Assembly: GCA_024639405.1 (NCBI GenBank)
Contig: JAHEIL010000051.1
Span: forward strand, 1 to 34,203
Direction of reading: 5' to 3'
DNA: 34,203 nucleotides
Source of the DNA: Crocinitomicaceae bacterium
GTDB taxonomy: Bacteria > Bacteroidota > Bacteroidia > Flavobacteriales_D > Crocinitomicaceae
The position numbers and the translations under genes were made by a program. Shown piece after piece: positions 7,460-16,900 of the stretch (positions are counted from its first letter, which is position 1; each line of letters begins with the position of its first letter). Below the pieces are notes generated by a model. It did no database searches. It was not told the DNA's origin and worked only from the letters and a program-made list of their open reading frames with translations.

Positions 7460-8763
7460 ATTTACCTAAGTTAACTTTTTGGCAATTATGGAACATGAAT
7501 TTCGGTTTTTTAGGAATTCAATATAGTTTTGGATTACAACAAACAGCAATTAGCCCAATTTATGTTATGTTGGGTGCGGATCCTGATTCTTTGCCTTTAT
7601 TGAACTTAGCAGGGCCTATGACAGGTTTATTAATACAGCCTATTATTGGCGCATTGAGTGATCGTACATGGAGCAAACGCTTTGGCAGAAGAAAGCCTTA
7701 TTTTTTAGTTGGAGCCATCTTATGTAGTTTGGCGCTCTTCCTTTTTCCATTTAGTTCTTCTTTATGGATGGCAGCAGGTTTACTTTGGATATTAGATGCT
7801 GGCAATAATACTGCAATGGAGCCATATAGAGCCTTTGTGGCAGATGTATTACCCGTTAAAGAACAGAGAAGAGGCTTTATGATTCAAAGTTTCTTTACGG
7901 GGCTTGGAATCACGCTTGCTAATGTTTGTATTTATTTATTGCAACAGAATAGTTGGCTTTCAAAAAAAGCCTTTAACGGTTTGCCTTATTGGGTTTTTAC
8001 CGCTTTTTTTGTTGGAGCTTTTGCTTCTATTTCTTCCATTGTTTGGTCGATGATAAAAACCAAAGAAATCCCACCTTCTGATGAGGAATTGGAAGAACTA
8101 AAATCAGAAAAAACTACTTTTTTAACCCCTTTCCTTTCAATTTACAATGCATTAAGCACCATGCCTAAAACGTTGTGGAAACTAGCTGTTATTTACTTTT
8201 TTCAATGGTATGGATTATTCTGTTATTGGCAGTATTCTTCATTATCTGTCGCCAAAAACGTATTTCATACAGTAGATTTACAATCTAAAGAATATGGATT
8301 AGCAGTCGGTTTTACTGGACTTCTGAATGGAATTTATAACATTATAACTTTTGTATTCGCTATATTTTTGATGCGTATATTAGCAAAAAACTCACCTAAA
8401 AATGTACATGCTATTTGTCTTATTTTAGCTGCATTTGGTTTGTTTTCTTTTTCTTTTATTGAAAACAAAGCGCTTTTAATTGTTTGTGTTGTAGGGTTAG
8501 GAATTGCTTGGGCCAGTATAATGGGTGTGCCATATTTAATGGTTGTGAAAGATATTCCACCAAAACAATATGGTGTTTATATGGGAATTATAAATATGAT
8601 GATTGTTATTCCAATGATTATTCAGACGTTATCATTTGGCCCGATTTATAAATTAATTTTAAATAATAATCCAAATAACGCAATAATATTCTCAAGTGTA
8701 TTTTTGTTTATAGCAGCAATTGGATCGTTTGTTCTTTTTAAATCAAAACAAGAACATTCTTAA
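7456..8763 (+). CDS. MFS sugar:proton symporter of the SLC45 / plant SUC type
   Basis: The 435-aa membrane protein has about 12 hydrophobic segments. Positions 53-70 read GPMTGLLIQPIIGALSDR and 75-81 RFGRRKP, strongly reminiscent of the GPxSGLxVQPxxGxxSD and FGRRRP signatures of plant sucrose carriers and animal SLC45 proteins. DAGNNTAMEPYRAFVADV at about 112-129 corresponds to the next conserved block. It should carry an intact disaccharide across the inner membrane in symport with protons, after the TonB-dependent receptor has brought it into the periplasm. It overlaps the kinase gene by 4 nt. It converges with the pirin gene, with 7 nt between stop codons and no obvious terminator hairpin. 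Family assignment is confident; sucrose as substrate is inferred. Confidence 0.88.
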   Translation: MNLPKLTFWQLWNMNFGFLGIQYSFGLQQTAISPIYVMLGADPDSLPLLNLAGPMTGLLIQPIIGALSDRTWSKRFGRRKPYFLVGAILCSLALFLFPFSSSLWMAAGLLWILDAGNNTAMEPYRAFVADVLPVKEQRRGFMIQSFFTGLGITLANVCIYLLQQNSWLSKKAFNGLPYWVFTAFFVGAFASISSIVWSMIKTKEIPPSDEELEELKSEKTTFLTPFLSIYNALSTMPKTLWKLAVIYFFQWYGLFCYWQYSSLSVAKNVFHTVDLQSKEYGLAVGFTGLLNGIYNIITFVFAIFLMRILAKNSPKNVHAICLILAAFGLFSFSFIENKALLIVCVVGLGIAWASIMGVPYLMVVKDIPPKQYGVYMGIINMMIVIPMIIQTLSFGPIYKLILNNNPNNAIIFSSVFLFIAAIGSFVLFKSKQEHS

Positions 8764-8770
8764 CTAATTT

Positions 8771-9904
8771 TTATCCTTTAATTTCTTCTCTACCGTCTGA
8801 ATGCTTGGCGAAGCGCCCACGTTCACGAGCGTGTACTTGATCATTTTTCGGCCAAGGCCAACCACCAAATTGAGTTTTCTGATAATCTTCAAATGCTTGG
8901 TAAATTTCAGCTTTTGTATTCATAACAAATGGACCGTGTTGCACAACTGGTTCTTGGATTGGTCTACCTTGAAGCACTAATATTTTACCTAGATCTCCGC
9001 CATTTTTAATGCGAATATCTTGAGTCGCATCCACATCTGCAGCGTGGTAATGAGGAATCATTTGATCATTTAGAAAGATTTCATTTCCTTCGTAAAAATA
9101 GATTGTTCTGTTGATTCCAGCTTGTGTAGCAGGTAGAATCCAAGTTGCGTTTGGTTCTAATTGAATGTTGTAAATTGCCACTTCATTATTGGCATCCGCG
9201 GCCCATGAATTTGGAGGAGGAGTAGAGGCGTGGTATTTTCCAAGTTTTCCAACTAAAACTTCAATTTCTGTTTTATTTCCAGCAACATCATTTTCGGAAA
9301 AACGAGGAACTTGGTCGTTCCAAATCATTTTAAAATGAGGTTCTACCATTTTACTTTTCGCTGGAAGGTTGAGCCAAATTTGGAATAATTCTAGTGGATT
9401 GTTTTTATCTGTATGAATCAGTGGGAACATTTCAGAATGTTGCACGCCTTTTCCAGCTGTCATCCATTGCACATCACCATTCCCATAGCGTCCAGCGGCA
9501 CCAGTAGAATCAGCATGATCTACGAGTCCTTCTCTTACAACCGTAATTGTTTCAAAGCCTCTGTGTGGATGACCCGGAAATCCGGGCACTTCCATGCCGT
9601 GGTACATTCTAAAACCATCTTTCACAATAAAATCTTGTCCTAAATAACGACCTTCTAAGTTTGAAATTGGCCCCATTTTTTCATTTCCTGCAGGGAATTT
9701 ATCTTCATGGTGCACGCAAAACAAGAACGGGTCATTCGTTTCCCATTGAAATCCTAGTGCTATAATTTTCAAGATACTTTTTTTTGGTTCCATATTTTTT
9801 TTCGTTGAATAGTCTTCATTACCAAGTAGTGGCAATGAAAGGAGTGATGAAATTCCAAGTGTAAACTTTTGAAGAAAATTTCTTCTGGGCACATTATTTT
9901 TCAT
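8771..9904 (-). CDS. Pirin-family cupin with a Tat-type leader
   Basis: The 377-aa protein has an N-terminus PRRNFLQKFTLGISSLLSLP, which fits a twin-arginine export signal (RRNFLQK plus a hydrophobic segment, residues about 7-27). The pirin core follows: HPHRGFETITVVREG (112-126), with His112 and His114, and GKGVQHSEM (151-159), with His156 and Glu158. These are the four iron ligands of characterised pirins, and a second cupin half follows. Pirins bind iron; some oxidise quercetin, and others act as regulators. Most are cytoplasmic and about 230-300 aa, so export by Tat with a folded metal centre would be notable. The gene stands alone on the minus strand between the sugar locus and the phosphate genes. 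Confidence 0.9.
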   Translation of the reverse strand: MKNNVPRRNFLQKFTLGISSLLSLPLLGNEDYSTKKNMEPKKSILKIIALGFQWETNDPFLFCVHHEDKFPAGNEKMGPISNLEGRYLGQDFIVKDGFRMYHGMEVPGFPGHPHRGFETITVVREGLVDHADSTGAAGRYGNGDVQWMTAGKGVQHSEMFPLIHTDKNNPLELFQIWLNLPAKSKMVEPHFKMIWNDQVPRFSENDVAGNKTEIEVLVGKLGKYHASTPPPNSWAADANNEVAIYNIQLEPNATWILPATQAGINRTIYFYEGNEIFLNDQMIPHYHAADVDATQDIRIKNGGDLGKILVLQGRPIQEPVVQHGPFVMNTKAEIYQAFEDYQKTQFGGWPWPKNDQVHARERGRFAKHSDGREEIKG

Positions 9905-9974
9905 GGACTAAAAAATACTAATTTGTGTGTAAAAATAATGGAAGATTCGCAAAGATTCCTTGACATAGGTCAAT

Positions 9975-10006
9975 AAAAAAAGGCTGCCTATATCAGACAG
10001 CCTTTT
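9975..10006 (-). terminator. Intrinsic terminator downstream of pit
   Basis: Read on the minus strand, AAAGGCTG pairs with CAGCCTTT around an 11-nt loop, followed by a T-rich run. It begins 17 bp past the pit stop codon and marks the end of the DUF47-pit operon. Confidence 0.8.
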
Positions 10007-10022
10007 GTAAGAACTTTTATTT

Positions 10023-11459
10023 TTATTTCAACATCAAAATGATGTAGTAGAACAATGCTGCTAAACCAGCACTTACAGGAATGGTAAGAATCCATGCCCA
10101 CAATAAGTTGATGGTTACGCCCCATCGTACAGCGCTTAAACGTTTTGTTGCTCCAACACCGATAATTGAACCAGTTATGGTATGTGTTGTAGAAACAGGA
10201 ATACCCATTTGAGAAACAGTGAACAAAGTTAAAGCACCTGCTGTTTCAGCACAAACACCTTCTAATGGTGTTACTTTCGTGATTTTAGTACCCATCGTTT
10301 TAACGATTTTCCAACCGCCCATTAAAGTTCCGATACCAATCATGAAATAACAGCCAAAAGAAATCCAGAAAGGCATTGTATCTGAGTGAACTTTCGCTTT
10401 GATTTTATGATCTTTCAATAATTCACCTTCTTCGCTTACGAAGTCTTTAAAGATACCTGCGTGTGAATATTTTGGGTTGATTTTTTTATCGTCAAAGATT
10501 AATTCATTAGAAGCTTGATCGTAGATTTTTTTACCGTTTGTGTAGACAAATAATTTCTCTTCGTTTTCATATTCTGGTTTGAATTTTTCTTTCTTCCCTT
10601 CTTCGTTTTTATATTCAATTTGAATTAATTCAGTAACTTGAAGATCTTTGTGAACTGAAATGTCATTTTGACGGGCATAGTTTCCGTATACCATCAATGC
10701 AGCGCAAATAATACCCATTACTTTTTGAGAATCTGCACCACCATGTCCTAATGAAAAGGCTGCTGAAGAAAGCAATTGTAAGCGTTTGTGCATGTTTGAT
10801 TCTTTCATTGCAGACGGTTTTTTGCCGTAAACTATTTCGAACCAAATGTAAACTAAGATGAAAACAGCAACCATTCCAACAACGATGTATAACATAATTG
10901 GTTTCATATCCATAAATTCAATCATGTAGTTCATGAAGTAGAATGTAATACCTGAAAGAATTAAAATGACTGTCATTTTCTTTAAGAATGAGCGACTTAT
11001 GGTGACCAGCGCAATAATAAATGCAATGATTCCACCAATAAATGGCGCTAAGAAAATAAACAATACTACTTTTAAAATTTCACCTGTTTCAATCACATCA
11101 AATCCTGCATGTGCTACAGCAGCTCCAGCAAAACCACCAATTAGTGTATGTGAAGATGAAGAAGGAATTCCTAACCACCACGTTAATAAATTCCAGAACG
11201 TTGCAGCCAATAAACCAGCTAAAATAACCCATAAGTTAATTGCGCTACTATCAACTGTTTTAGCGACTGTATTTCCAACACTCATGTCAAACACCCAAAA
11301 AGCCAGAATGTTAAAGGCTGCCGCCCAAACTACTGCTTGGAAAGGTGTTAAAACTTTTGTTGAAACCACTGTTGCAATAGAATTTGCTGCATCGTGAAAA
11401 CCATTGACTAAGTCGAACAACAACGCAATGACAATAACAACTATTAATAAAGTAAACAT
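10023..11459 (-). CDS. pit: PiT-family inorganic phosphate transporter
   Basis: The 478-aa membrane protein has the two inverted halves of the PiT family. The N-terminal half contains NGFHDAANSIATVVST (19-34) and PSSSSHTLIGGFAGAA (99-114). The C-terminal half has FSLGHGGADSQKVMG (235-249) and GIPVSTTHTITGSIIGVGAT. These are the phosphate-binding signature regions; the usual GxNDxxK of half two appears here as GGADSQK. The family imports phosphate, often as a metal-phosphate complex, with protons or sodium. Between the helices following GGADSQK and TMPFWISFGC lies a charged hydrophilic insert of about 100 residues (261-360). The gene lies 25 bp downstream of the DUF47 gene, with which it forms an operon, and is terminated by the hairpin at 9975-10006. 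Confidence 0.93.
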   Translation of the reverse strand: MFTLLIVVIVIALLFDLVNGFHDAANSIATVVSTKVLTPFQAVVWAAAFNILAFWVFDMSVGNTVAKTVDSSAINLWVILAGLLAATFWNLLTWWLGIPSSSSHTLIGGFAGAAVAHAGFDVIETGEILKVVLFIFLAPFIGGIIAFIIALVTISRSFLKKMTVILILSGITFYFMNYMIEFMDMKPIMLYIVVGMVAVFILVYIWFEIVYGKKPSAMKESNMHKRLQLLSSAAFSLGHGGADSQKVMGIICAALMVYGNYARQNDISVHKDLQVTELIQIEYKNEEGKKEKFKPEYENEEKLFVYTNGKKIYDQASNELIFDDKKINPKYSHAGIFKDFVSEEGELLKDHKIKAKVHSDTMPFWISFGCYFMIGIGTLMGGWKIVKTMGTKITKVTPLEGVCAETAGALTLFTVSQMGIPVSTTHTITGSIIGVGATKRLSAVRWGVTINLLWAWILTIPVSAGLAALFYYIILMLK

Positions 11460-11484
11460 ATCTTTATTCGATTAAGTAAATAAC

Positions 11485-12132
11485 TTATGCGTATTTTACT
11501 ACGATTGATTCAATAACATTTCCTGCGTCTTCGCATTTATCTGTTACAGTTTCTAACACCATGTATAATTCACGTTTTTTAATCAACTCTTTCGCGTCTA
11601 CATCTGATTCAAATAATTTTTCGATGCTTAAATCGAATAAATCATCCGCATTGTTTTCTGCGCTGTTGATTTTGATGATGCATTCTACAATTTTTTGTGT
11701 GTTTTTCAAATTTCTTAATTCAACAACTGCACTATTTACAGCTAAGACTGCTTGATGAATCGCGTCTGCTGATTTCTGAATACCAGAATCTGTTGTTGGA
11801 TCAATTTTATAGAAATTGATTTTTTTACCACATGCATAAATATAATCTGCGATGTCATCTAAGGCAGAAGCTAAGCTATGGATGTCTTCACGGTCAAAAG
11901 GAGTAATAAAATTACGACCTAATTCTAGGAAAATGTTGTGCGTCAATAAATCATTTTGATGCTCTAAATCTTCCATTTCTTTAATTAAAGCGGCTCTTTT
12001 ATTGAAGTCTGCTTCGTTCACAAGTTGCACTAATTTATTTGCTAAAGTTTCAAGGTTAGCGCTTGCGTTTTCAAAAAGTGTGTAAAACACTCTGTCTTTT
12101 GGTAAAAAGAATTTTAAAATACCTGATGCCAT
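11485..12132 (-). CDS. DUF47 / PhoU-like protein, partner of the phosphate transporter
   Basis: The 215-aa mostly helical protein has the DUF47 (Pit accessory, TIGR00153-like) pattern: KDRVFYTLFENASANLETLA at the N-terminus, the central FITPFDREDIHSLASALDDIADYIYACG, and DKCEDAGNVIESIVVKYA at the end. The FDREDI and LDDIADYI blocks carry the acidic residues that bind metal clusters in PhoU-like folds. It is cytoplasmic and is thought to control activity of the adjacent PiT transporter (family knowledge). It is first in the operon, with a perfect TAnnTTTG element 33 nt before its start, and diverges from the phosphate porin. Confidence 0.9.
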   Translation of the reverse strand: MASGILKFFLPKDRVFYTLFENASANLETLANKLVQLVNEADFNKRAALIKEMEDLEHQNDLLTHNIFLELGRNFITPFDREDIHSLASALDDIADYIYACGKKINFYKIDPTTDSGIQKSADAIHQAVLAVNSAVVELRNLKNTQKIVECIIKINSAENNADDLFDLSIEKLFESDVDAKELIKKRELYMVLETVTDKCEDAGNVIESIVVKYA

Positions 12133-12165
12133 AATAGTCTTGTTTTAAATCAATTATTTTTTTGG

Positions 12166-12173
12166 CAAATGTA
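12166..12173 (-). promoter_or_regulatory. -7 promoter element (TACATTTG) of the DUF47-pit operon
   Basis: The minus strand reads TACATTTG, a perfect TAnnTTTG, 33 nt from the DUF47 ATG. A TTG is present only 10 nt further upstream, not at the standard spacing, which would suit an activator-dependent promoter. Confidence 0.55.
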
Positions 12174-12211
12174 TTTTATATTTCAAGACGAAAACTCTTT
12201 GAAGTAATTTG

Positions 12212-12322
12212 TTAACGTAAAGATAACCTAGCAGAATGTTAAGAAACCATTAACAGATTTAATTTAATGAAAATCAATGGTTTATAAAAACCATTACAAT
12301 CGAATGTTAATTCATTATTAAC
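12212..12322. repeat. Three TTAAC-like direct-repeat pairs with 11-bp phase
   Basis: Pair A: TTAAC at 12212 and ATAAC at 12223. Pair B: TTAAG at 12239 and TTAAC at 12250. Pair C: TTAAT at 12307 and TTAAC at 12318. Within each pair the start-to-start distance is 11 bp, the geometry of PhoB/PhoP half-sites (for example TTAACA direct repeats of Gram-positive PhoP). They are placed nearer the pit side of the region. Confidence 0.45.
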
Positions 12323-12406
12323 TAAAAAACCAACTTATTTTCAAAAAAACTAGTTTAAAACAATGTAAATCAAATAGATATGTGAAAATTTATTCAGTTT
12401 ATGAAT

Positions 12407-12428
12407 GTTACGAAAACGTTACGAAAAT
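12407..12428. repeat. Tandem 11-bp repeat GTTACGAAAAC/T
   Basis: GTTACGAAAAC (12407-12417) is followed directly by GTTACGAAAAT (12418-12428), 10 of 11 bases identical. It is a perfect 11-bp-phased tandem upstream of the porin promoter. Confidence 0.65.
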
Positions 12429-12438
12429 TATTAAAACC

Positions 12439-12476
12439 TTAAGTTATGAATAAGCCAGTATTAAGCCAGTATTAAT
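12439..12476 (+). promoter_or_regulatory. Four-unit 11-bp-phased repeat abutting the porin promoter (candidate Pho box)
   Basis: Five-base units TTAAG (12439), ATAAG (12450), TTAAG (12461) and TTAAT (12472) follow one another at exactly 11 bp. The central pair is an exact tandem of TAAGCCAGTAT (12451-12461, 12462-12472). The array ends 4 bp before the -7 element at 12481, the position expected for a PhoB-like (OmpR-family) activator that contacts RNA polymerase. Confidence 0.6.
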
Positions 12477-12480
12477 CCCT

Positions 12481-12488
12481 TAGTTTTG
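12481..12488 (+). promoter_or_regulatory. -7 promoter element (TAGTTTTG) of the phosphate porin
   Basis: A perfect TAnnTTTG 26 nt before the porin ATG. No clear -33 TTG is present; the 11-bp repeat array occupies that place instead. Confidence 0.6.
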
Positions 12489-12514
12489 CCTCATCAAAAA
12501 TTAAAAATGACAAA

Positions 12515-13717
12515 ATGAGAACGATTACTTTTTTATTAATGTTTGTAAGTATAAGTTTATCTTACAGCCAAGTAAAGTTAGACACTACTTTAAAAAGTGA
12601 GATTAAAAAAGATTCAAAATGGTATGATAAAATTGCCATTAGAGGTTATTTGCAAGCACGATACAATCGTTTGTTGGAAACCAATCCAGATTTAAAATGT
12701 GAGCAATGTGATAAATCAATGGGAGAAAATGGTGGTTTATTTATCCGCCGTATGCGTATAATATTTTCAGGCCAAATTTCAAAAAGAGTTTATTTCTACA
12801 TTCAACCAGATTTTGCTTCTTCAGCTGGTACAACTGGAAATATTGCTCAATTGAGAGACGCATATATGGATTTAGGTTTAGATCCTAATAATGAATTTCG
12901 AATTCGATTAGGACAAAGTAAAGTTCCTTATGGTTTTGAAAACATGCAATCGAGTCAAAACAGACTTCCTTTAGATCGTAATGATGCTTTAAATAGTTCT
13001 GTTTCTAATGAGCGAGACATGGGAGCTTTCTTTTATTGGGCGCCAAAAGCAACAAGAACATTGTATGCAGATTTAGTAAAAGAGGGATTAAAAGGTTCTG
13101 GAGATTATGGTGTTTTTGCATTTGGTGTTTATAATGGTCAAACAGCAAACCAAACAGAGAAAAATGATAATTTACATATTGTTTCAAGATTGTCTTATCC
13201 AATAAAGATAAAAAATCAAATTATTGAACCAGGAATCCAAGCTTATACAGGAAAATACGTTTTGCTTTCAACAAGTAAAGATGTTAAAAAGGTTGCTAAT
13301 TTAGAGTATTTAGACCAACGAGTGGCAGCAAGCTTTATTCTTTATCCTAAGCCTTTCGGTATTCAAGCTGAATACAATGTAGGTAGAGGCCCAGAATTTA
13401 ATAAATTGACTGATTCAATTGAGGTAAGAAATTTACAAGGTGGTTACATTACATTATCATACTTATTTAAAGCAAAAGATCAAGTTTTTATTCCTTTTGC
13501 ACGCTTGCAATATTATAAAGGTGGTAAAAAACATGAGTTAGACGCAAGAAGTTATGAGGTTAATGAATTGGAATTAGGTATAGAGTGGCAACCTTCAAAA
13601 TATTTTGAATTAGTTGCAATGTATACTATGTCACAAAGAAGATTTGAAGATTATACTGTAAAAGATAATTTTCAAAAAGGAAATTTACTTCGATTACAAG
13701 CGCAAATTAATTTTTAA
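12515..13717 (+). CDS. OprO/OprP-type phosphate-selective porin
   Basis: The 400-aa outer-membrane protein has a signal peptide (about residues 1-19, ending near SYSQ). The barrel contains blocks typical of the phosphate-selective porin family: IRGYLQARYNRL, GGLFIRRMRIIFSGQISKRV, YIQPDF, LRDAYMDL and FRIRLGQSKVPYGFENMQSS. It ends in phenylalanine (QAQINF), as outer-membrane barrels do. Arginine- and lysine-rich strands form the anion-binding pore in characterised relatives. It diverges from the DUF47-pit operon, so porin and inner-membrane transporter make a two-membrane phosphate uptake route under what looks like shared control. A strong terminator follows. Selectivity for phosphate over polyphosphate or other anions is inferred from family and neighbours. 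Confidence 0.9.
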   Translation: MRTITFLLMFVSISLSYSQVKLDTTLKSEIKKDSKWYDKIAIRGYLQARYNRLLETNPDLKCEQCDKSMGENGGLFIRRMRIIFSGQISKRVYFYIQPDFASSAGTTGNIAQLRDAYMDLGLDPNNEFRIRLGQSKVPYGFENMQSSQNRLPLDRNDALNSSVSNERDMGAFFYWAPKATRTLYADLVKEGLKGSGDYGVFAFGVYNGQTANQTEKNDNLHIVSRLSYPIKIKNQIIEPGIQAYTGKYVLLSTSKDVKKVANLEYLDQRVAASFILYPKPFGIQAEYNVGRGPEFNKLTDSIEVRNLQGGYITLSYLFKAKDQVFIPFARLQYYKGGKKHELDARSYEVNELELGIEWQPSKYFELVAMYTMSQRRFEDYTVKDNFQKGNLLRLQAQINF

Positions 13718-13737
13718 TTGATAGCAATTTATTATTG

Positions 13738-13765
13738 AAAGGGCAGATTAATCTGCCCTTTTTTT
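13738..13765. terminator. Intrinsic terminator after the porin gene
   Basis: A perfect palindrome AAAGGGCAGATTAATCTGCC plus CTTT (13738-13761) is followed by further Ts. The stem can be up to 12 bp, with a minimal loop in practice near TTAA. Confidence 0.9.
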
Positions 13766-13920
13766 ATTTCTTTTTTATTAATATGCAGAAATGATTTACT
13801 AATTCAATTGAATTTTTAGTTCATAGGAATTATCAATATTAATTAAGTGTACTTTCAAACTACCTAAAAAAATTATCATGTTATTCCAAGCTATTTTAAT
13901 CTTAACGATTAATATATTTT

Positions 13921-16900
13921 ATGGAAAAAAAAGTACACAATTCAAAAAAAATTAAACAGCTTTTCACAATTCTCTTAGTGTTGTTTTCATTTCAAAATGG
14001 GTTAAAAAGTCAAACTTCTATTGTAGTTAACAGTTTAGCAGATGACGGTAGTGCAGGTACCTTACGTTGGGCAATTGGTCAAGCAAATGCTACAGCTGGT
14101 GGAATTTACGATGAAATTACCTTCAGTGTAACGGGAACAATTGTTTTAACATCTCAATTGCCAACAATTACGCAAAGTTTAACGATTACTGGTCCTGGGC
14201 AAAATAATTTATCCATTGATGGAAATAATTTATACCGAACAGTTTATAATTTGTCTGCAATAACAGTTAACTTTTCAAATATTACATTAAAAAAAGGGAA
14301 TGGGATTTCAGGTGGAATTATTTACAACGAAAATGGAACGTTTACATATTCGAACGTGAAATTTTGTGAAATGACAGCTGGTTCTGCGATATTTCAAAAG
14401 CAAGCTGGGGTTATGACGTTTACCGACTGTTTGTTTACTGGTTTAAGCAAAGGAACAGAGTCTGACCATAGTGGTACACCTGCTGCTATGAGTACCAATG
14501 ATTTAGATTATCCGAACCGTATGTATTTTAATACATGCTCATTTACAAGTAATTCATCTGGTATTTATAATTACCGATTTGCAAAAATCACAAATTGTAC
14601 ATTTACAAACAATACTGCTTACGCGGCTTTGATTCAGGGGGTTCACCGTTACCAAGTATACACTTCAAACTTTACTGGAAATGGAACAGCTGTTGTTACT
14701 GGCGCTTGGATTCCAACAAATTGGTCAATGGGTGCGGAAAATCAATTAATTGAAAACAATGTATTTGTAAATAACACTATAGCAATTAGTTTGGGGAATT
14801 CTTGGAACAATGGAACGACTGTTTACAATGGTGTATCTAGTAATTCAATTGCAACTGTAAGAACGAATTGTTTTGCAGGTAATGGAACAGATATTTCTGG
14901 TGTTGCTGGTTATACCTCTACAGGAAATACCATTGTAACGTTGGCTGCGATCACTGGATCTTCATCCGTTTGTTCAGGTTCAACAATTACTTTAGCTAAT
15001 TCAACTTCAGGAGGAATTTGGTCAAGTTCTAATACTGCCATTGCCACCGTAAATTCATCGGGTGTTGTTACACCTATTGCAGCAGGAACAGTTGTTATAT
15101 CTTATTCTATGACTGGAGCATGTGCAAATGCAGCTGTAACAAAAACTATTACTGTCAATGCGCCATCATTTAATACAACGTTAGCATCAGGAAACTTTGT
15201 TTGGTTAGGAACAACTTCAACTGATTGGTCTACAGTCAGTAATTGGGCTTCTTATAATGGAACAGCTTTAGTGCCAGCCACAGCAATCCCGACAACATCA
15301 GCAATTACCATAGTACCATTGAACGGAACATGTGTTTTGAATCAACCAACATTAGCGTCTGGAACAGTAAGTACATCATCTATCATTATTGAATCTGGAG
15401 CGACGTTAACATTGGGATCTGGAACATTAAATGTAGCAGGTGATTTTACGAATAAAGGAACATTCACTGCTGGAACCGGAACAGTTGAGTTCAATGGATC
15501 AGCTCTACAAACCTTAACAGGTTCAACTTCTTTTTACAATTTGACCATGAATAATTCAGCGGGTTTATCGTTGAATAGTCCAATTAAGGTTAGTAATAAC
15601 TTAACACTAACTTCAGGTGTAATCAATGCTTCAAACCCAACTACTCATGTCAATGCGGACGGAACAAGTTTGGCAGGTTGGACAATCTCAGCTACAGGTC
15701 ATGTAATAGTTGATCCTTCGCAAGGAAATACAGGTTCTAGTTTTAAAATTGGCGGTATAGGTTGGAACAATATGTCCATGATTAAAGATATTGGTGAAGA
15801 TTTTAAAAACAAAATTATTCAATTTGATTACCGTCCAACAGGAAGTTCTGGTTTCGCGGGAGTTACTTTTGGAGCACCCATCAGTGGAAGTGGTGGTATT
15901 GGTTTAAATTTGGGTGTTGGAACACAAACAACCAATGGTTTAGGTGATACACAGAATTTCTTATATCAAAATGCGAGTAACAATACCTACACGTTTGTTG
16001 CAGGAACTTGGTATACCATTAAAATTGTAACAGATAATGGAACTGTAGGCGGAACAAAATGGTATGTAAACAATGTATTAGTTGGTAATAGTGGTGTTAA
16101 CGCAATAGGAAGCGGCACGTATATTGGATTTGTTAATAATAACATGAGTACAGCTTCTACAGGTGTTAATTTTGATAATATTTCAATAACTTCAACTGCT
16201 GGAAGTGTTACATTAGGATCAAGTTCAGCATCACCAGGTTCATTAACATATACAGGCGGAACAATCAAAGGAAAGCTTAAGCGTTATTTCAGTGCGGCAG
16301 CAACTACAACAACAGGCGGATTGTTTCCAGTAGGAACAGCAACATACAATCGTTTTGCAAAAGTGAATTTTACAAGTTCACCAGGAACGAATCAGTTTTT
16401 AACAGTTGAATACAAAACAGGTGCTCCGTTAAACGCATCTAATACACCATTGTATGCAGGCTTACCAACAACCATAGCGGGACAACTTGTACAAGTGTAT
16501 TCAGCCGATGGTTACTGGCAAATAGATCCAACTGATAACAACTATGCATCAACGATTTGTACAACACCATACAACTTGACGTTGAATGCAAATAATTTAA
16601 CCAACTTCAATAACCCAAGTACGGTAAGAATCATCAAAGCTGCAGGATCAAATACCTTAGCGAATCACCACGTTTCTTGGCAAGGAGCAGGAACTCACAC
16701 ACCGAATGCAACAACCAATTCAACAGTTGCAGAGATTTCAAGCACGAATTGTACAGGCTTTAGTTGGTTTAATATTGGAACGTGGAACGATCAAGCCTTA
16801 CCAGTAGAATTAACTTCTTTTACAAGTGAATGTAAGGAAACAGGAGTTGATATCAACTGGCAAACCGCTTCTGAACATAACAGTTCGCACTTTACAGTAG

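Larger units (their letters stand above)
12133..12514. other. 382-bp divergent regulatory region between DUF47-pit and the phosphate porin
   Basis: No open reading frame of note. It is very AT-rich and holds two outward-facing TAnnTTTG elements (12166-12173 minus, 12481-12488 plus). Between them lie at least five pairs or runs of short direct repeats in exact 11-bp phase, listed separately. No long hairpin or terminator was seen. Confidence 0.7.

Noticed and set aside
10966-11397. 143-codon plus-strand frame opposite pit
   Set aside because: Antisense shadow of a conserved transporter; composition reflects the codon structure of pit.
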